Shown: positions 8,387-17,015 of the stretch, in pieces
Layout of the letters: every line of letters starts with the position of its first letter
Position numbering within the stretch: the first letter of the stretch is position 1
Origin: Salinisphaera dokdonensis
GTDB taxonomy: Bacteria; Pseudomonadota; Gammaproteobacteria; Nevskiales; Salinisphaeraceae
Direction: 5' to 3'
NCBI RefSeq assembly: GCF_040361215.1
Contig: NZ_APND01000002.1
Span: 743,836-807,835, forward strand
Length of the DNA: 64,000 bases
Translations under genes and position numbers: made by a program
Notes under the pieces: generated by a model
What the model was told of the DNA's origin: nothing
The model's input: the letters and a program-made list of their open reading frames with translations, nothing else
Databases searched by the model: none

Positions 8387-10221
8387 GCTCGCCGCGCGGC
8401 CCCAAAGACCATTCGCCCTCGCGGCGCGGCTTTCTGCGCCGTGTGGGCGCGGCCGGTTCCACGCTGGCGGTCACGCCCTGGCTGGGCGCCTGCAGCGGCG
8501 ATAGCGATATCGCGTTCGGCGGCGAGGTCGACACCGGCGGTGGCTCGGCCGTAGAAACGCCAGCGGAGCCGGCGCCCGAGACCACGGACGTCAAGGTACG
8601 CTTTGAACACGGCGTGGCCAGCGGGGACCCGTTGCCCGATGCGGTCGTGCTCTGGACACGCGTCACGCCGGCCGAATCCACGACACTGCCGGTCGGCGGT
8701 CGCTATGTCGTGGCACGCGACGAAGCGCTATCGGATATCGCGTCTGAGGGCGGCTTTCTGACCGACGCCGGTCGTGATTACACGGTCAAGATCGACCGCG
8801 ACGGTCTCGAATCCGGCCGGACCTATTACTACCGCTTCGAGGCGAACGGCGCGCGTTCGCCGGTGGGGTGCACCCGCACTGCGCCGATCGGGCCAGTGGA
8901 TCATGCACGGATTGCCTTTACCTCCTGCTCGCAGTACACCGACGGCTATTTCAACGTCTATGCCGCGATGGCGGCGCGTGCGGATATCGATCTCGTGCTG
9001 CATCTGGGCGACTACATCTACGAATACGGCAGTACCGGCATCGACGGCCGCGATCACGAGCCGGCCACCGAGATCGTATCGCTGGCCGACTATCGACTGC
9101 GCCATGCCCAGTACAAACGCGACCCCGACTTGCAGGCGCTGCACGCCGCCCATCCGATGGTGGTGGTCTGGGATGATCACGAATCGACCAACGACAGCTG
9201 GGCCGACGGCGCAGAGAACCATCAGCCGGATACGGAAGGCGCCTGGGCCGCGCGCAAGGCGCGTTCGATTCAGGCCTATTACGAGTGGCTGCCGATCCGC
9301 GCGGTCGAGCCGGACCGGCCCGAGCGTATCTATCGGCGTTTCGCCTGGGGCGATCTTGTCCATCTGATCATGCTCGATACGCGTCTTGTGGGCCGTGACC
9401 AGCAGGCCTCCAGCCCTGTAGATGCTGCCACGATCGGCGACGAACGCCGCACGATGCTCGGTTTCGAACAGGAAGCCTGGCTCAACGGCGAGCTCGCCCG
9501 TTCGACTGCGCAATGGAAGCTTCTCGGCCAGCAGGTGATGTTCATGCCGCTACGGCTGGGATTGCCGCGGCTGCTGGATCTGAACCTGCTACCTGCGCTG
9601 GACGAGAAGCTGACGCTGCTCACCAACGGCGGCGTGGCGATCAACGTTGATCAATGGGACGGCTATCCGGCCGCGCGCGACCGCATCATCGATCAGCTGC
9701 GCATCCAGGGACTCGACGACGTGGTCGTGCTCGCCGGCGATATCCATACATCCTGGGCCCAGGATGTGACCGAAGACCCGAACAACCCGGCGGTCTACAA
9801 CCCGCTCACGGGCGAAGGCTCACGGGCGGTGGAGTTCGTCTGCCCGTCGGTGACCTCCAGCGGCCTGCCCGAACTGCAGCCGGCGCGCGACAGCATTCGT
9901 GTACTCAATCCGCATATGAAGTATGTGGATCTGGAGAACCACGGCTACGTGCTGCTCGACATCACTTCGGAGCGACTGCAGGGCGAGTTTTGGTACGTGA
10001 ACACGATCGCCGAACGCGATGCGGGCGAGCGTTTCGCCACGTCGTTCGTGACCCAGAGCCGGGCCAATCGGCTGAGCGAACAGCGCACGGCGAGTACCGG
10101 CGAACAGGCAACCGCCACGCAGCCGCCGAACATCGGTCCGGAGCCGGTAGCCGGCGACGTGCGTGCCGCGCCGAACCAAGCCGTCGCGGACGGCGCAATC
10201 CTGGCGCCGAGCGTGGGCTGA
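8383..10221 (+). CDS. phoD: PhoD-family alkaline phosphatase/phosphodiesterase, Tat-exported lipoprotein
   Basis: A 612-residue exported phosphatase. A Tat motif SRRGFLRR (about residues 13-20) precedes a hydrophobic stretch and the lipobox WLGAC (Cys about residue 38). It then has the Fn3-like PhoD N-domain (FEHGVASGDPLPDAVVLWTR) and the metallophosphatase core: FTSCSQ, LHLGDYIYEYG, VVWDDHESTNDSW, LDTRL and VLAGDIHTSW. PhoD hydrolyses phosphodiesters and monoesters with Ca and Fe. The C-terminal 60 residues are Ala/Pro/Gln-rich and probably disordered. ATGA overlap joins it to the PhoX-like gene. Both proteins share an acidic, glycine-rich linker after the lipobox. Confidence 0.93.
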   Translation: MSSPRGPKDHSPSRRGFLRRVGAAGSTLAVTPWLGACSGDSDIAFGGEVDTGGGSAVETPAEPAPETTDVKVRFEHGVASGDPLPDAVVLWTRVTPAESTTLPVGGRYVVARDEALSDIASEGGFLTDAGRDYTVKIDRDGLESGRTYYYRFEANGARSPVGCTRTAPIGPVDHARIAFTSCSQYTDGYFNVYAAMAARADIDLVLHLGDYIYEYGSTGIDGRDHEPATEIVSLADYRLRHAQYKRDPDLQALHAAHPMVVVWDDHESTNDSWADGAENHQPDTEGAWAARKARSIQAYYEWLPIRAVEPDRPERIYRRFAWGDLVHLIMLDTRLVGRDQQASSPVDAATIGDERRTMLGFEQEAWLNGELARSTAQWKLLGQQVMFMPLRLGLPRLLDLNLLPALDEKLTLLTNGGVAINVDQWDGYPAARDRIIDQLRIQGLDDVVVLAGDIHTSWAQDVTEDPNNPAVYNPLTGEGSRAVEFVCPSVTSSGLPELQPARDSIRVLNPHMKYVDLENHGYVLLDITSERLQGEFWYVNTIAERDAGERFATSFVTQSRANRLSEQRTASTGEQATATQPPNIGPEPVAGDVRAAPNQAVADGAILAPSVG

Positions 10222-10282
10222 AAGACGGGCGCCCGCCAGCCGCCCGGGGGCAAGGCATGACGGCCGGCTCGCTCGGCCGGGC

Positions 10283-10317
10283 AAAAAAAAGCCGCCCGAT
10301 TGAGGCGGCTTCTTTTA
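10283..10317. terminator. Bidirectional Rho-independent terminator between phoD and the RRM gene
   Basis: An 8-base stem (AAGCCGCC at 10289-10296, GGCGGCTT at 10304-10311) with a 7-base loop. It has a T-rich tail on the plus strand and a run of eight A before it, so it can end transcripts from both converging genes. Confidence 0.85.
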
Positions 10318-10340
10318 TAGATCTTCGCGAACGGTCGCTT

Positions 10341-10613
10341 TTAGAAGCGACGCGGACCGCGGGGGCGATCGTCGCGCGGACGCGCTTCGTTCACGCGTAG
10401 GGTGCGACCACCCAGATCCTTGTCGTTCATGCCTTCGATGGCTTCCTTGGCGGCACTGTCGTCCGGCATTTCCACGAAGCCGAAGCCGCGCGAACGGCCG
10501 GTTTCGCGATCCATGATCACTTTGGCCGACGACACTTCACCGAACGCCTCGAAGGCGCCACGGAGTTCGTCGTCATTGGTGTTCCACGACAGGTTGCCCA
10601 CGTAAATATTCAT
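10341..10613 (-). CDS. RRM-domain RNA-binding protein
   Basis: A 90-residue single RNA-recognition-motif protein of the bacterial Rbp type. RNP2 is IYVGNL (residues 3-8), RNP1 is RGFGFVEM (about residues 43-50), and a short basic Arg/Asp/Pro/Gly tail ends PRDDRPRGPRRF. In cyanobacteria and several proteobacteria such proteins are induced by cold or salt and bind mRNA or sRNA. The gene has a leader of over 100 bases with a long-range hairpin (10636-10678), suggesting temperature control or autoregulation. It converges on phoD with a shared terminator. Confidence 0.93.
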   Translation of the reverse strand: MNIYVGNLSWNTNDDELRGAFEAFGEVSSAKVIMDRETGRSRGFGFVEMPDDSAAKEAIEGMNDKDLGGRTLRVNEARPRDDRPRGPRRF

Positions 10614-10635
10614 CTCGACTGATCCTAGCGATACC

Positions 10636-10678
10636 GTGTCATTATTTCTGAAAAACCGTAAGGACTCGTCAATGACAC
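10636..10678 (-). promoter_or_regulatory. Hairpin in the 5' leader of the RRM gene
   Basis: GTGTCATT at 10636-10643 pairs perfectly with AATGACAC at 10671-10678 around a 27-base loop, 23 bases upstream of the RRM start codon. A second small hairpin (ACGGC and GCCGT) lies further upstream. Promoter-like AT-rich sequence sits near 10725-10770. Long structured leaders are typical of cold-shock mRNAs; the role here is inferred. Confidence 0.45.
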
Positions 10679-10807
10679 CAAACTAAGACCAACGGAGAAC
10701 GGCTAAGCCGTACTAAACCGAGTCTACATATTTTTCGCGCCGTGCAATAGCTCAAGACGAAAAAAATTTCAAGTTATCCAGGCCGCCGTTGTCGCTGCGG
10801 GCGTCGC

Positions 10808-11578
10808 CTAGCTGCAGTTCGTCTTGTTCGGCGCCTGCTGATAGAGCTGCATCGCCTTGTTCATATGGCTTTGCAGGCCGTTTATGCGAGTTTCGTTCGA
10901 CGGATGGGTCGACATGAACTCGGCCGGCTTCTCGCCACCGGCGGCGGCCATGTTCTGCCAGAGGGCCACGGATTCGCGCGGATCGAAGCCGGCCCGGGCC
11001 ATTAGTTCCAGACCAACGGTGTCGGCTTCGCTTTCCTGGGCGCGCGAGAACGGCAGCAGGATGCCGACTTGGGCGCCCAGGCCCAGTGCCGACATCACGG
11101 CCTGGCTACCGGCGCCGCCGCCCGAGCCGCCGAGAAAGGCCGATACGACCTGTAGCCCGCCCTGGGTGGCAGCCTGTTGAGAGACGCGTTCGTTACCGTG
11201 GTCGGCGAGCACGTGGCCGACCTCATGGCCGATGACGGCCGCGAGCTGGTCGTCGGTCTTGGCGACATCGAGCAGGCCGGAATAGACGCCGATCTTGCCG
11301 CCCGGCAGGGCGAAGGCGTTGACCTGATCGTCTTTGAACACCGTGACTTCCCATTCGCCGCCGGTCACGTTCGTGATCGCGTCGGACACGCACTTCACGT
11401 AGCGGTTGTCGGCCGTGCTGTTGTCGATGGGTTCTTCCTGCTTCATCTGCTGGTAGCTCTGGACGCCCATCTGCGCGATCTTCTCCGAAGAGAACAGCTT
11501 GAGCTGGTTGCGGCCGGTGGGCGAGGTGGCACAGGCCACGAGTACTAGCAGCAGGGCAGCGGCAATGAGTCGACGCAT
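10808..11578 (-). CDS. M48-family metalloprotease lipoprotein
   Basis: A 256-residue periplasmic zinc protease. A signal peptide with lipobox LVAC (Cys about residue 16) anchors it to a membrane. The catalytic HEVGH is at about residues 118-122 and the third zinc ligand lies in ESEADTVGLELMARAGFDP. The NAFALPGGKIGVYSGLL segment before the active site is typical of M48B proteins such as LoiP/YcaL and BepA. It lacks the C-terminal TPR domain of BepA, so it resembles LoiP or YcaL, which take part in outer-membrane protein quality control. It is divergent from uvrD. Confidence 0.9.
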   Translation of the reverse strand: MRRLIAAALLLVLVACATSPTGRNQLKLFSSEKIAQMGVQSYQQMKQEEPIDNSTADNRYVKCVSDAITNVTGGEWEVTVFKDDQVNAFALPGGKIGVYSGLLDVAKTDDQLAAVIGHEVGHVLADHGNERVSQQAATQGGLQVVSAFLGGSGGGAGSQAVMSALGLGAQVGILLPFSRAQESEADTVGLELMARAGFDPRESVALWQNMAAAGGEKPAEFMSTHPSNETRINGLQSHMNKAMQLYQQAPNKTNCS

Positions 11579-11724
11579 GATGGGAGTCTCCAGGCTATCG
11601 GTCGGTTTGCGACCGGGTCTCGTACGATAATGATTCTAGCGCGATGAGCTTGCGCGTCGATGAATACGCAACGCGCCGTTACGCGGGGGCCGGTGCCGGC
11701 AGGGCATTGGTTACAATGCGCGCC

Positions 11725-13884
11725 ATGGACGACGTATCAGCGATTCTCGAGCCCCTAAACGAAGCCCAGCGTGAAGCCGTGGGCGCGCCGCCCGGCCATA
11801 TGCGTGTTCTGGCCGGCGCCGGTTCCGGCAAGACCCGGGTGCTTATCCATCGTATCGCCTGGCTGATCGGTGTGGAAGGCGTGGCCCCGCAGTCGGTGCT
11901 GGCGGTGACCTTCACCAACAAGGCCGCGGGCGAGATGCGCGCGCGCCTGGAGCCCATGCTGCGGGTGCCGGCGCGGGCCATGTGGGTGGGTACCTTCCAC
12001 GGTATCGCCCACCGGCTGCTGCGCCTGCACTACAAGGAAGCCAAACTGCCGCAGGCATTCCAGATCATCGATGCGGACGATCAATTTCGATTGGTGAAGC
12101 GCACGCTCAAGAATCTGGAGATGGACGAGCAGCGTTGGCCGCCGCGCCAGATGCAGGGGTTCATCAACAGCTGCAAGGAAGCCGCCGAGCGCCCGCGCGA
12201 TCTGGCCGATACCGGCGACTATGCCCGTAGCCAGATGATCCGTGTCTATCAGGCCTACGAAAACGCCCGCGAAGCGGCCGGCCTGGTGGATTTCCCGGAG
12301 CTTCTGCTGCGCGCGTTCGAGACCTGTCGCGACAACGCCGATCTGCTGGCGCACTATCGCCGGCGTTTCAGTCATATTCTGGTCGACGAGTTCCAGGACA
12401 CCAACGCGCTCCAGTACGCCTGGATACGGCTGCTGGCCGGCCCGCAGGGCAAGGTCTTCATCGTCGGCGACGACGATCAGTCGATCTATTCATGGCGCGG
12501 CGCGCGGGTCGACAACATCCTGCGCTTCGAGGACGACTTCAAGGACACGGCTACCGTGCGCCTGGAGCAGAACTATCGTTCCACCGGTACGATCCTGGGC
12601 GCGGCCAACGGGCTGATCGGCCACAACCTGTCGCGGCTGGGCAAGGAGTTGTGGACCGCCGGCAGCGACGGCGAGCCGATCGATGTCTACGGCGCCTTCA
12701 ACGAGTACGACGAGGCCCAGCATGTCGTCACCCGGATCCAGAACTGGATCGCCGAGGGCGGCCGGCGTTCGGATATCGCCATCCTCTATCGTTCCAACGC
12801 CCAGTCGCGGGTGCTGGAGGAGCGCCTGATCGCAGCCGAAATCTCGTATCGCATCTACGGCGGCCAGAAGTTCTTCGAGCGCGCCGAGATCAAGGATGCG
12901 CTTGCTTATATGCGCCTGCTGCAGTCGCGGGCCGACGATGCGGCCTTCGAGCGCATCGTCAACACGCCGACCCGCGGCATCGGCGCGACCACGGTAGACA
13001 AGATTCGCAGCCATGCCCGGGCGGGTTCGATGAGCCTCTGGCAGGCCGCGTTCGACCTCGCCGAGAACGGGCTGCCGCCCCGCGCCGGCAAGATGGTCAT
13101 GGCCTTTATCGAGCTCATCGACACGCTCGATGCGTCGGTCGAGGACATGGCGCTGCAGGAAATCGCCGAACAGGTGATTACCACGACCCAGCTCAAGGCC
13201 CACCATGGCAAGGGCGGCGACGAGAAGGCCGAAGGCCGCAAGGAAAACCTCGACGAGCTGGTTTCTGCCGCGCGGGCCTACAGCGCCGATGACGACGAAA
13301 CCATGGACGAGATCACCCAGTTTCTGGCCTATGCCTCGCTGGAAGCGGGCGAAAACCAGGCCGGTGAATGGGACGAGTCGGTGCAGTTGATGACGCTGCA
13401 CTCGGCCAAGGGCCTGGAGTTTCCGCTGGTGTTCATGGTCGGCCTCGAAGAAGGCCTGTTCCCGCATCAGCGTTCGATCGACGACGACAACGGCCTCGAG
13501 GAAGAACGCCGGCTCTGCTATGTGGGCATGACGCGGGCCATGGAGAAGTTGCATATCTCGCATGCCGAAGTGAGGCGCCTGCATGGCAGTGAGAACCTCT
13601 GTGCGCCGTCGCGTTTCCTGCGCGAGATCCCGGCCGACTACCTGCGCGAAGTCCGGCCTCAGGCCGGTATCAAGCAGCCGGTATTCCGGCCGGGCGGCAT
13701 TGCAAAGTCGGAGCAGCGCGCGGCGGGCTTGTCATTGGGCCAGCGGGTCGCGCACAAGAAATTCGGGCAGGGCACGGTGCTGGCTTTCGAGGGCGATGGC
13801 GCGCGGGCGCGTATCCAGGTCAATTTCGACGGTGTGGGCAGCAAGTGGTTGATCGCCGGTTATGCCAAACTCGATCCGGCATGA
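11725..13884 (+). CDS. uvrD: DNA helicase II (UvrD/PcrA type)
   Basis: A 719-residue SF1A 3'-5' helicase for nucleotide-excision and mismatch repair. Motifs include LNEAQREAV (Q motif), AGAGSGKTR (Walker A), TFTNKAAGEM, GTFHG, LVDEFQDTN (Walker B), VGDDDQSIYSWRGA, QNYRST, and LMTLHSAKGLEFPLVFMVGLEEG. The C-terminal Tudor-like RNA-polymerase-binding domain is visible (GQRVAHKKFGQGTVLAFEGDG). Length matches E. coli UvrD (720). The ATG at 11725 (MDDVSAILEPLN) is chosen over in-frame starts upstream because homologues begin there. Confidence 0.96.
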   Translation: MDDVSAILEPLNEAQREAVGAPPGHMRVLAGAGSGKTRVLIHRIAWLIGVEGVAPQSVLAVTFTNKAAGEMRARLEPMLRVPARAMWVGTFHGIAHRLLRLHYKEAKLPQAFQIIDADDQFRLVKRTLKNLEMDEQRWPPRQMQGFINSCKEAAERPRDLADTGDYARSQMIRVYQAYENAREAAGLVDFPELLLRAFETCRDNADLLAHYRRRFSHILVDEFQDTNALQYAWIRLLAGPQGKVFIVGDDDQSIYSWRGARVDNILRFEDDFKDTATVRLEQNYRSTGTILGAANGLIGHNLSRLGKELWTAGSDGEPIDVYGAFNEYDEAQHVVTRIQNWIAEGGRRSDIAILYRSNAQSRVLEERLIAAEISYRIYGGQKFFERAEIKDALAYMRLLQSRADDAAFERIVNTPTRGIGATTVDKIRSHARAGSMSLWQAAFDLAENGLPPRAGKMVMAFIELIDTLDASVEDMALQEIAEQVITTTQLKAHHGKGGDEKAEGRKENLDELVSAARAYSADDDETMDEITQFLAYASLEAGENQAGEWDESVQLMTLHSAKGLEFPLVFMVGLEEGLFPHQRSIDDDNGLEEERRLCYVGMTRAMEKLHISHAEVRRLHGSENLCAPSRFLREIPADYLREVRPQAGIKQPVFRPGGIAKSEQRAAGLSLGQRVAHKKFGQGTVLAFEGDGARARIQVNFDGVGSKWLIAGYAKLDPA

Positions 13885-13931
13885 TCTGAATGTGCCTTGG
13901 CGCATTCGCTGCTGCCATCGGCGGCGTTGAA

Positions 13932-13953
13932 AACAGCTGATATTTCGGCTGTT
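13932..13953 (+). terminator. Possible terminator hairpin after uvrD
   Basis: A 9-base stem (AACAGCTGA, TCGGCTGTT, one G-T pair) with a TATT loop lies 48 bases after the uvrD stop. No T-tract follows, so intrinsic termination is uncertain. Confidence 0.3.
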
Positions 13954-14012
13954 ATTGGTGTCGGGTCAATAAAAACAATCGCGCCGGTCGGTGCGCAGCC
14001 TTGGGGGGCGAC

Positions 14013-15032
14013 ATGGGGTTACGTCGTGCAGGGGGATGGTCTGGGTTATCGATGCTGCTCGGATCGGCGTTGTTTGCTGCGCCGGCCTTCGGCCAGGGCG
14101 ATGATGCTTTCGCGCCGCAGCCACTGACCTTTTCCGATCAATCGCCCACCGTCAGCATCTATGGGCTGCCGCGGGCCGACGGCTATACCGTCGCCGAGCC
14201 CGGCGCATGGCATGCCGGCCTGCGCGTCGACTACACCAGCCACTACACCGAACAGGAAAGCGGCAACGAGTCGCTGCTGTTCGACGGGGAAACCACCCGC
14301 GCCGCGCTGGTATTCAAGCGTGGTCTGGCCGGCCGATGGCAGGCCTCGATCGAGATTCCCTTCGTCGATCACAGCGGCGGCTTCTCCGACGAGTTCATCG
14401 ATGATTTTCACGATGTGTTCGGCTTTGCCGATGGCGGCCGCTCCAGCGCGCCGAATGATCGTCAGACTTTTCGCTACCAGCGCGACGGTCGGCTTGCGCT
14501 CGACGTGAGCGACTCGCCTTCCGGCGTGGGCGATGTCCGCCTGGCCCTGAAAAAGCGCCTGTCAGGCGTGGGTGACTGGGGCATGTCCGTGGCCGGCGAG
14601 CTGAAGCTGCCCACCGGCGACGCCGACAGGCTTACCGGCAGCGGCGCGGCGGATCTGTCGCTGTGGGGCACGGTCGGCAATAACCAGAGCGGTACGTCGC
14701 GTTGGCGCATGCTCGCCGGCGCCGGCGGCCTCTATTCCGGCGAAGGCGACGTACTGGAACAACAGCGCGTGCAGGAAGTGGCCTTTGGCTGGGCCACGCT
14801 CGGCTACGCGCTGACGCCGGCTTTCGTGCTGGAAGTCCAGGCCTATGCGCATAGCCCGTTCTATGAAGACACGGAAATCGAGGCTCTGGACGGCACGGCG
14901 GTCGCCGGCGCGCTGGGCTTCGACTGGCAGGTTGGCCAGCGCTCCAGCGTCGACTTTGCCATTATCGAAGACCTGAATACCGGCGCTTCGCCGGATGTAA
15001 GTTTCATGCTGGGGCTGCGTCACGCCTTCTGA
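14013..15032 (+). CDS. DUF3187 family protein, predicted outer-membrane beta-barrel
   Basis: A 339-residue exported protein. The signal peptide (about residues 1-27) ends APAFGQ. The rest alternates amphipathic strands (YTSHYTEQ, TRAALVFKRGLAGRW, VGDVRLALKKRL) and ends LGLRHAF with a C-terminal Phe, as outer-membrane barrels do. The pattern matches the DUF3187 family, whose members lack a defined function. The start at 14013 is preceded by GGGGGG at good spacing; an in-frame TTG at 14001 is less likely. The GluR0-like channel gene begins 27 bases downstream, so the two may be cotranscribed. Confidence 0.75.
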   Translation: MGLRRAGGWSGLSMLLGSALFAAPAFGQGDDAFAPQPLTFSDQSPTVSIYGLPRADGYTVAEPGAWHAGLRVDYTSHYTEQESGNESLLFDGETTRAALVFKRGLAGRWQASIEIPFVDHSGGFSDEFIDDFHDVFGFADGGRSSAPNDRQTFRYQRDGRLALDVSDSPSGVGDVRLALKKRLSGVGDWGMSVAGELKLPTGDADRLTGSGAADLSLWGTVGNNQSGTSRWRMLAGAGGLYSGEGDVLEQQRVQEVAFGWATLGYALTPAFVLEVQAYAHSPFYEDTEIEALDGTAVAGALGFDWQVGQRSSVDFAIIEDLNTGASPDVSFMLGLRHAF

Positions 15033-15059
15033 CGCCGTGCCCGGCATCAGGGGGGATAG

Positions 15060-16214
15060 ATGAATAATATTTTTTCATTCAAGACATTGGCTGCATTCGC
15101 GCTGTGCGCCTTGCTGGCCATGGCGGCCTCGCCAGTCTGGGCGCAACAAGACGCCGCCGACGCGCAGGCAGCCTCGGACGACTCAGTCTCGGCCGCCATG
15201 CCGGCCGGCGAGCGCGGTGCCAATCTCGTTGTTGGCACCAAGGCCGCGCCGCCGTTCGTGGTCGAGAACGAGGCCGGCGAATTCTCGGGTATCAGCATTC
15301 AGCTGTGGGAAGCCGTGGCCGAGCGGCTCGGGGTCGAATTCAGCTATGCGCCCAGCGATCTGAGTGGCCTTTTCACGGGGTTGGGGGATGGCACGCTCGA
15401 TCTGTCGGTGGCCGCGCTCACGGTCACCGCGCCGCGCGAAGCCAATATCGATTTCTCCTATCCGTTCTATTCGACGGGGCTGGCGATTGCCGTGCCGTCG
15501 ACCGGCAGCGCGGTCTGGGCGACGATCAGCCGCTTCTTTTCCTGGCAGTTCTTCACCGCGCTGGCGGCGTTGACGCTGGTGCTGCTCGGCGTGGGCGTAG
15601 CCATCTGGTTCTTCGAGCGCCGCTCCAATGCCGAGGAATTCGGCGGCACCACCGCCCAGGGTCTGGGCAGTGGTTTCTGGTGGGCCGCTGTAACCATGAC
15701 CACGGTGGGCTATGGCGACAAGGCGCCAAAGACACTCGGCGGCAAGCTGATCGGGCTGGTCTGGATGTTCGCCGCCATCATCATCATTTCCAGTTTTACG
15801 GCCGCGATCGCGACATCGCTGACCGTCGATCGACTGGCCTCGGGCATCAACGGGGTCCAGGATCTGGGCAATGCACGGGTGGTCACGGTCGAGGGTTCGG
15901 CCGCGGCTGATTCGCTGCGCGATCGGGGTATCGCCTTCAGTACACGCACCGAACTCGAGGAAGGGCTAGCGGATCTGGCCGACGAGCGCGTGGATGCCGT
16001 GGTCTACGATGCGCCGCTGCTCAACTTCCGCGTGCTCAACGAGTATGCCGGCACGCTCGAGGTTCTGCCGTCGGTGTTCGACCGCCAGGACTATGCCTTC
16101 GCCCTGCCGCAGGGCAGCGATCTGCGCGAGCCGATCAACCGCGCGATTCTCGAATATCTGGCCAGCGACGCGTGGCGCGATACGTTGACCGAGTATCTCG
16201 GCAAGCAGCCCTAG
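15060..16214 (+). CDS. GluR0-type ligand-gated potassium channel
   Basis: A 384-residue membrane protein with a periplasmic solute-binding domain split by a pore, as in prokaryotic glutamate receptors. A signal peptide (1-28) is followed by lobe 1 (about 52-150). Arg126 in TVTAPREANIDFSYPF occupies the position that holds the ligand alpha-carboxylate. TM1 is about 162-186, the pore carries the K+ filter TVGYGD (215-220), and TM2 (about 230-257) ends SSFTAAIATSLTV, close to the eukaryotic SYTANLAAF gate. Lobe 2 (about 265-380) has Asp317 (VVYDAPLL) where the amino group is bound. It should pass K+ when an amino acid binds outside the inner membrane. Ribosome site CAGGGGGG lies just upstream. 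Confidence 0.9.
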   Translation: MNNIFSFKTLAAFALCALLAMAASPVWAQQDAADAQAASDDSVSAAMPAGERGANLVVGTKAAPPFVVENEAGEFSGISIQLWEAVAERLGVEFSYAPSDLSGLFTGLGDGTLDLSVAALTVTAPREANIDFSYPFYSTGLAIAVPSTGSAVWATISRFFSWQFFTALAALTLVLLGVGVAIWFFERRSNAEEFGGTTAQGLGSGFWWAAVTMTTVGYGDKAPKTLGGKLIGLVWMFAAIIIISSFTAAIATSLTVDRLASGINGVQDLGNARVVTVEGSAAADSLRDRGIAFSTRTELEEGLADLADERVDAVVYDAPLLNFRVLNEYAGTLEVLPSVFDRQDYAFALPQGSDLREPINRAILEYLASDAWRDTLTEYLGKQP

Positions 16215-16232
16215 CCGAACGCCAGCGTTCGG
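16215..16232. repeat. Perfect 8-base inverted repeat between convergent genes
   Basis: CCGAACGC, a two-base spacer, then GCGTTCGG, immediately after the channel-gene stop. There is no T-tract on either strand. It may act as a transcript-end hairpin for the converging genes, but this is not certain. Confidence 0.4.
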
Positions 16233-16262
16233 CGCGCGCGGCGCCCTGAGACGGGTGCCGCG

Positions 16263-17015
16263 CTATTTCTTGGCCCGCATCACCAGCGTGTCGATACGGT
16301 TCTCGCGCAGGCGCTTGAGCATGCGATTGAGCTCGTTACTGGAGCCGATCGTGTCGCTCTGTACGCGATAGACCGTCTTGCCCGACGGCAGATCGACCTC
16401 GACGATACGTGCGGCCAGGCCCAGCAAACCGAGCTCCGCCTTGCGACGGTCGGCGTCCTTGTGGGTCGAGAACGAACCCGCCTGGATGATGTAGCTGCCG
16501 GGTTCGTCGACCTTGGGGGTGGTCGGCTGCGGCTTGCTCGGCGTTTCGGTCTCCGGCGCTGGCGCGGGGCCGGCGCTCGATGCGGTGCTGCTCGAGCTAC
16601 TCGAACTGCTGCTGGTCTCGCGTTCCGGGTATTCCTCTTCCGGAATCACTACCTCGTAGTTGGGCAGCATCTTGTAGAAGGAGAACCGGGGTTCCTCTTT
16701 CGGTTTGGCGGGCTCGGCCGGCTGTTCGTTCTCGGCGGCCTTGCTCTTGTCTTCGTTGCTGGCCGCCTGCGGCGTGGCGATCTCGACCTGCTCGCGTGCG
16801 AGCGTGCCGCCGGGACGGGCGAAGACATAGAAGCCGGCTGCGACGGTCAGGCCGATACACAGCCCGCAGATCATCCATACCCAGCCCGGCGGGCCGCCGC
16901 CGGTCTTGGTCTGGCGGCTTTTCGTCGGCTTGGCAGCCGGTTTCCGGCGCGTGGGCTTGCGCTTGCCGTTCTTCGACGGCGAACTGCTGGGACGAGAGGA
17001 ATAGTCTCGAGCCAT
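16263..17015 (-). CDS. SPOR-domain membrane protein (FtsN-like)
   Basis: A 250-residue bitopic inner-membrane protein. A basic Lys/Arg-rich cytoplasmic N-terminus (1-45) precedes one membrane helix (about 46-66), then a charged periplasmic linker with a serine run, and a C-terminal SPOR domain (about 174-248, beginning SYIIQAGSFSTHKDADRRKA) that binds denuded septal peptidoglycan. The layout matches FtsN, the late divisome activator, and the position directly after argS is common for ftsN-like genes in gammaproteobacteria. Its ATG overlaps the argS stop by one base (TAATG). Whether it is the essential FtsN is not provable here. Confidence 0.85.
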   Translation of the reverse strand: MARDYSSRPSSSPSKNGKRKPTRRKPAAKPTKSRQTKTGGGPPGWVWMICGLCIGLTVAAGFYVFARPGGTLAREQVEIATPQAASNEDKSKAAENEQPAEPAKPKEEPRFSFYKMLPNYEVVIPEEEYPERETSSSSSSSSSTASSAGPAPAPETETPSKPQPTTPKVDEPGSYIIQAGSFSTHKDADRRKAELGLLGLAARIVEVDLPSGKTVYRVQSDTIGSSNELNRMLKRLRENRIDTLVMRAKK

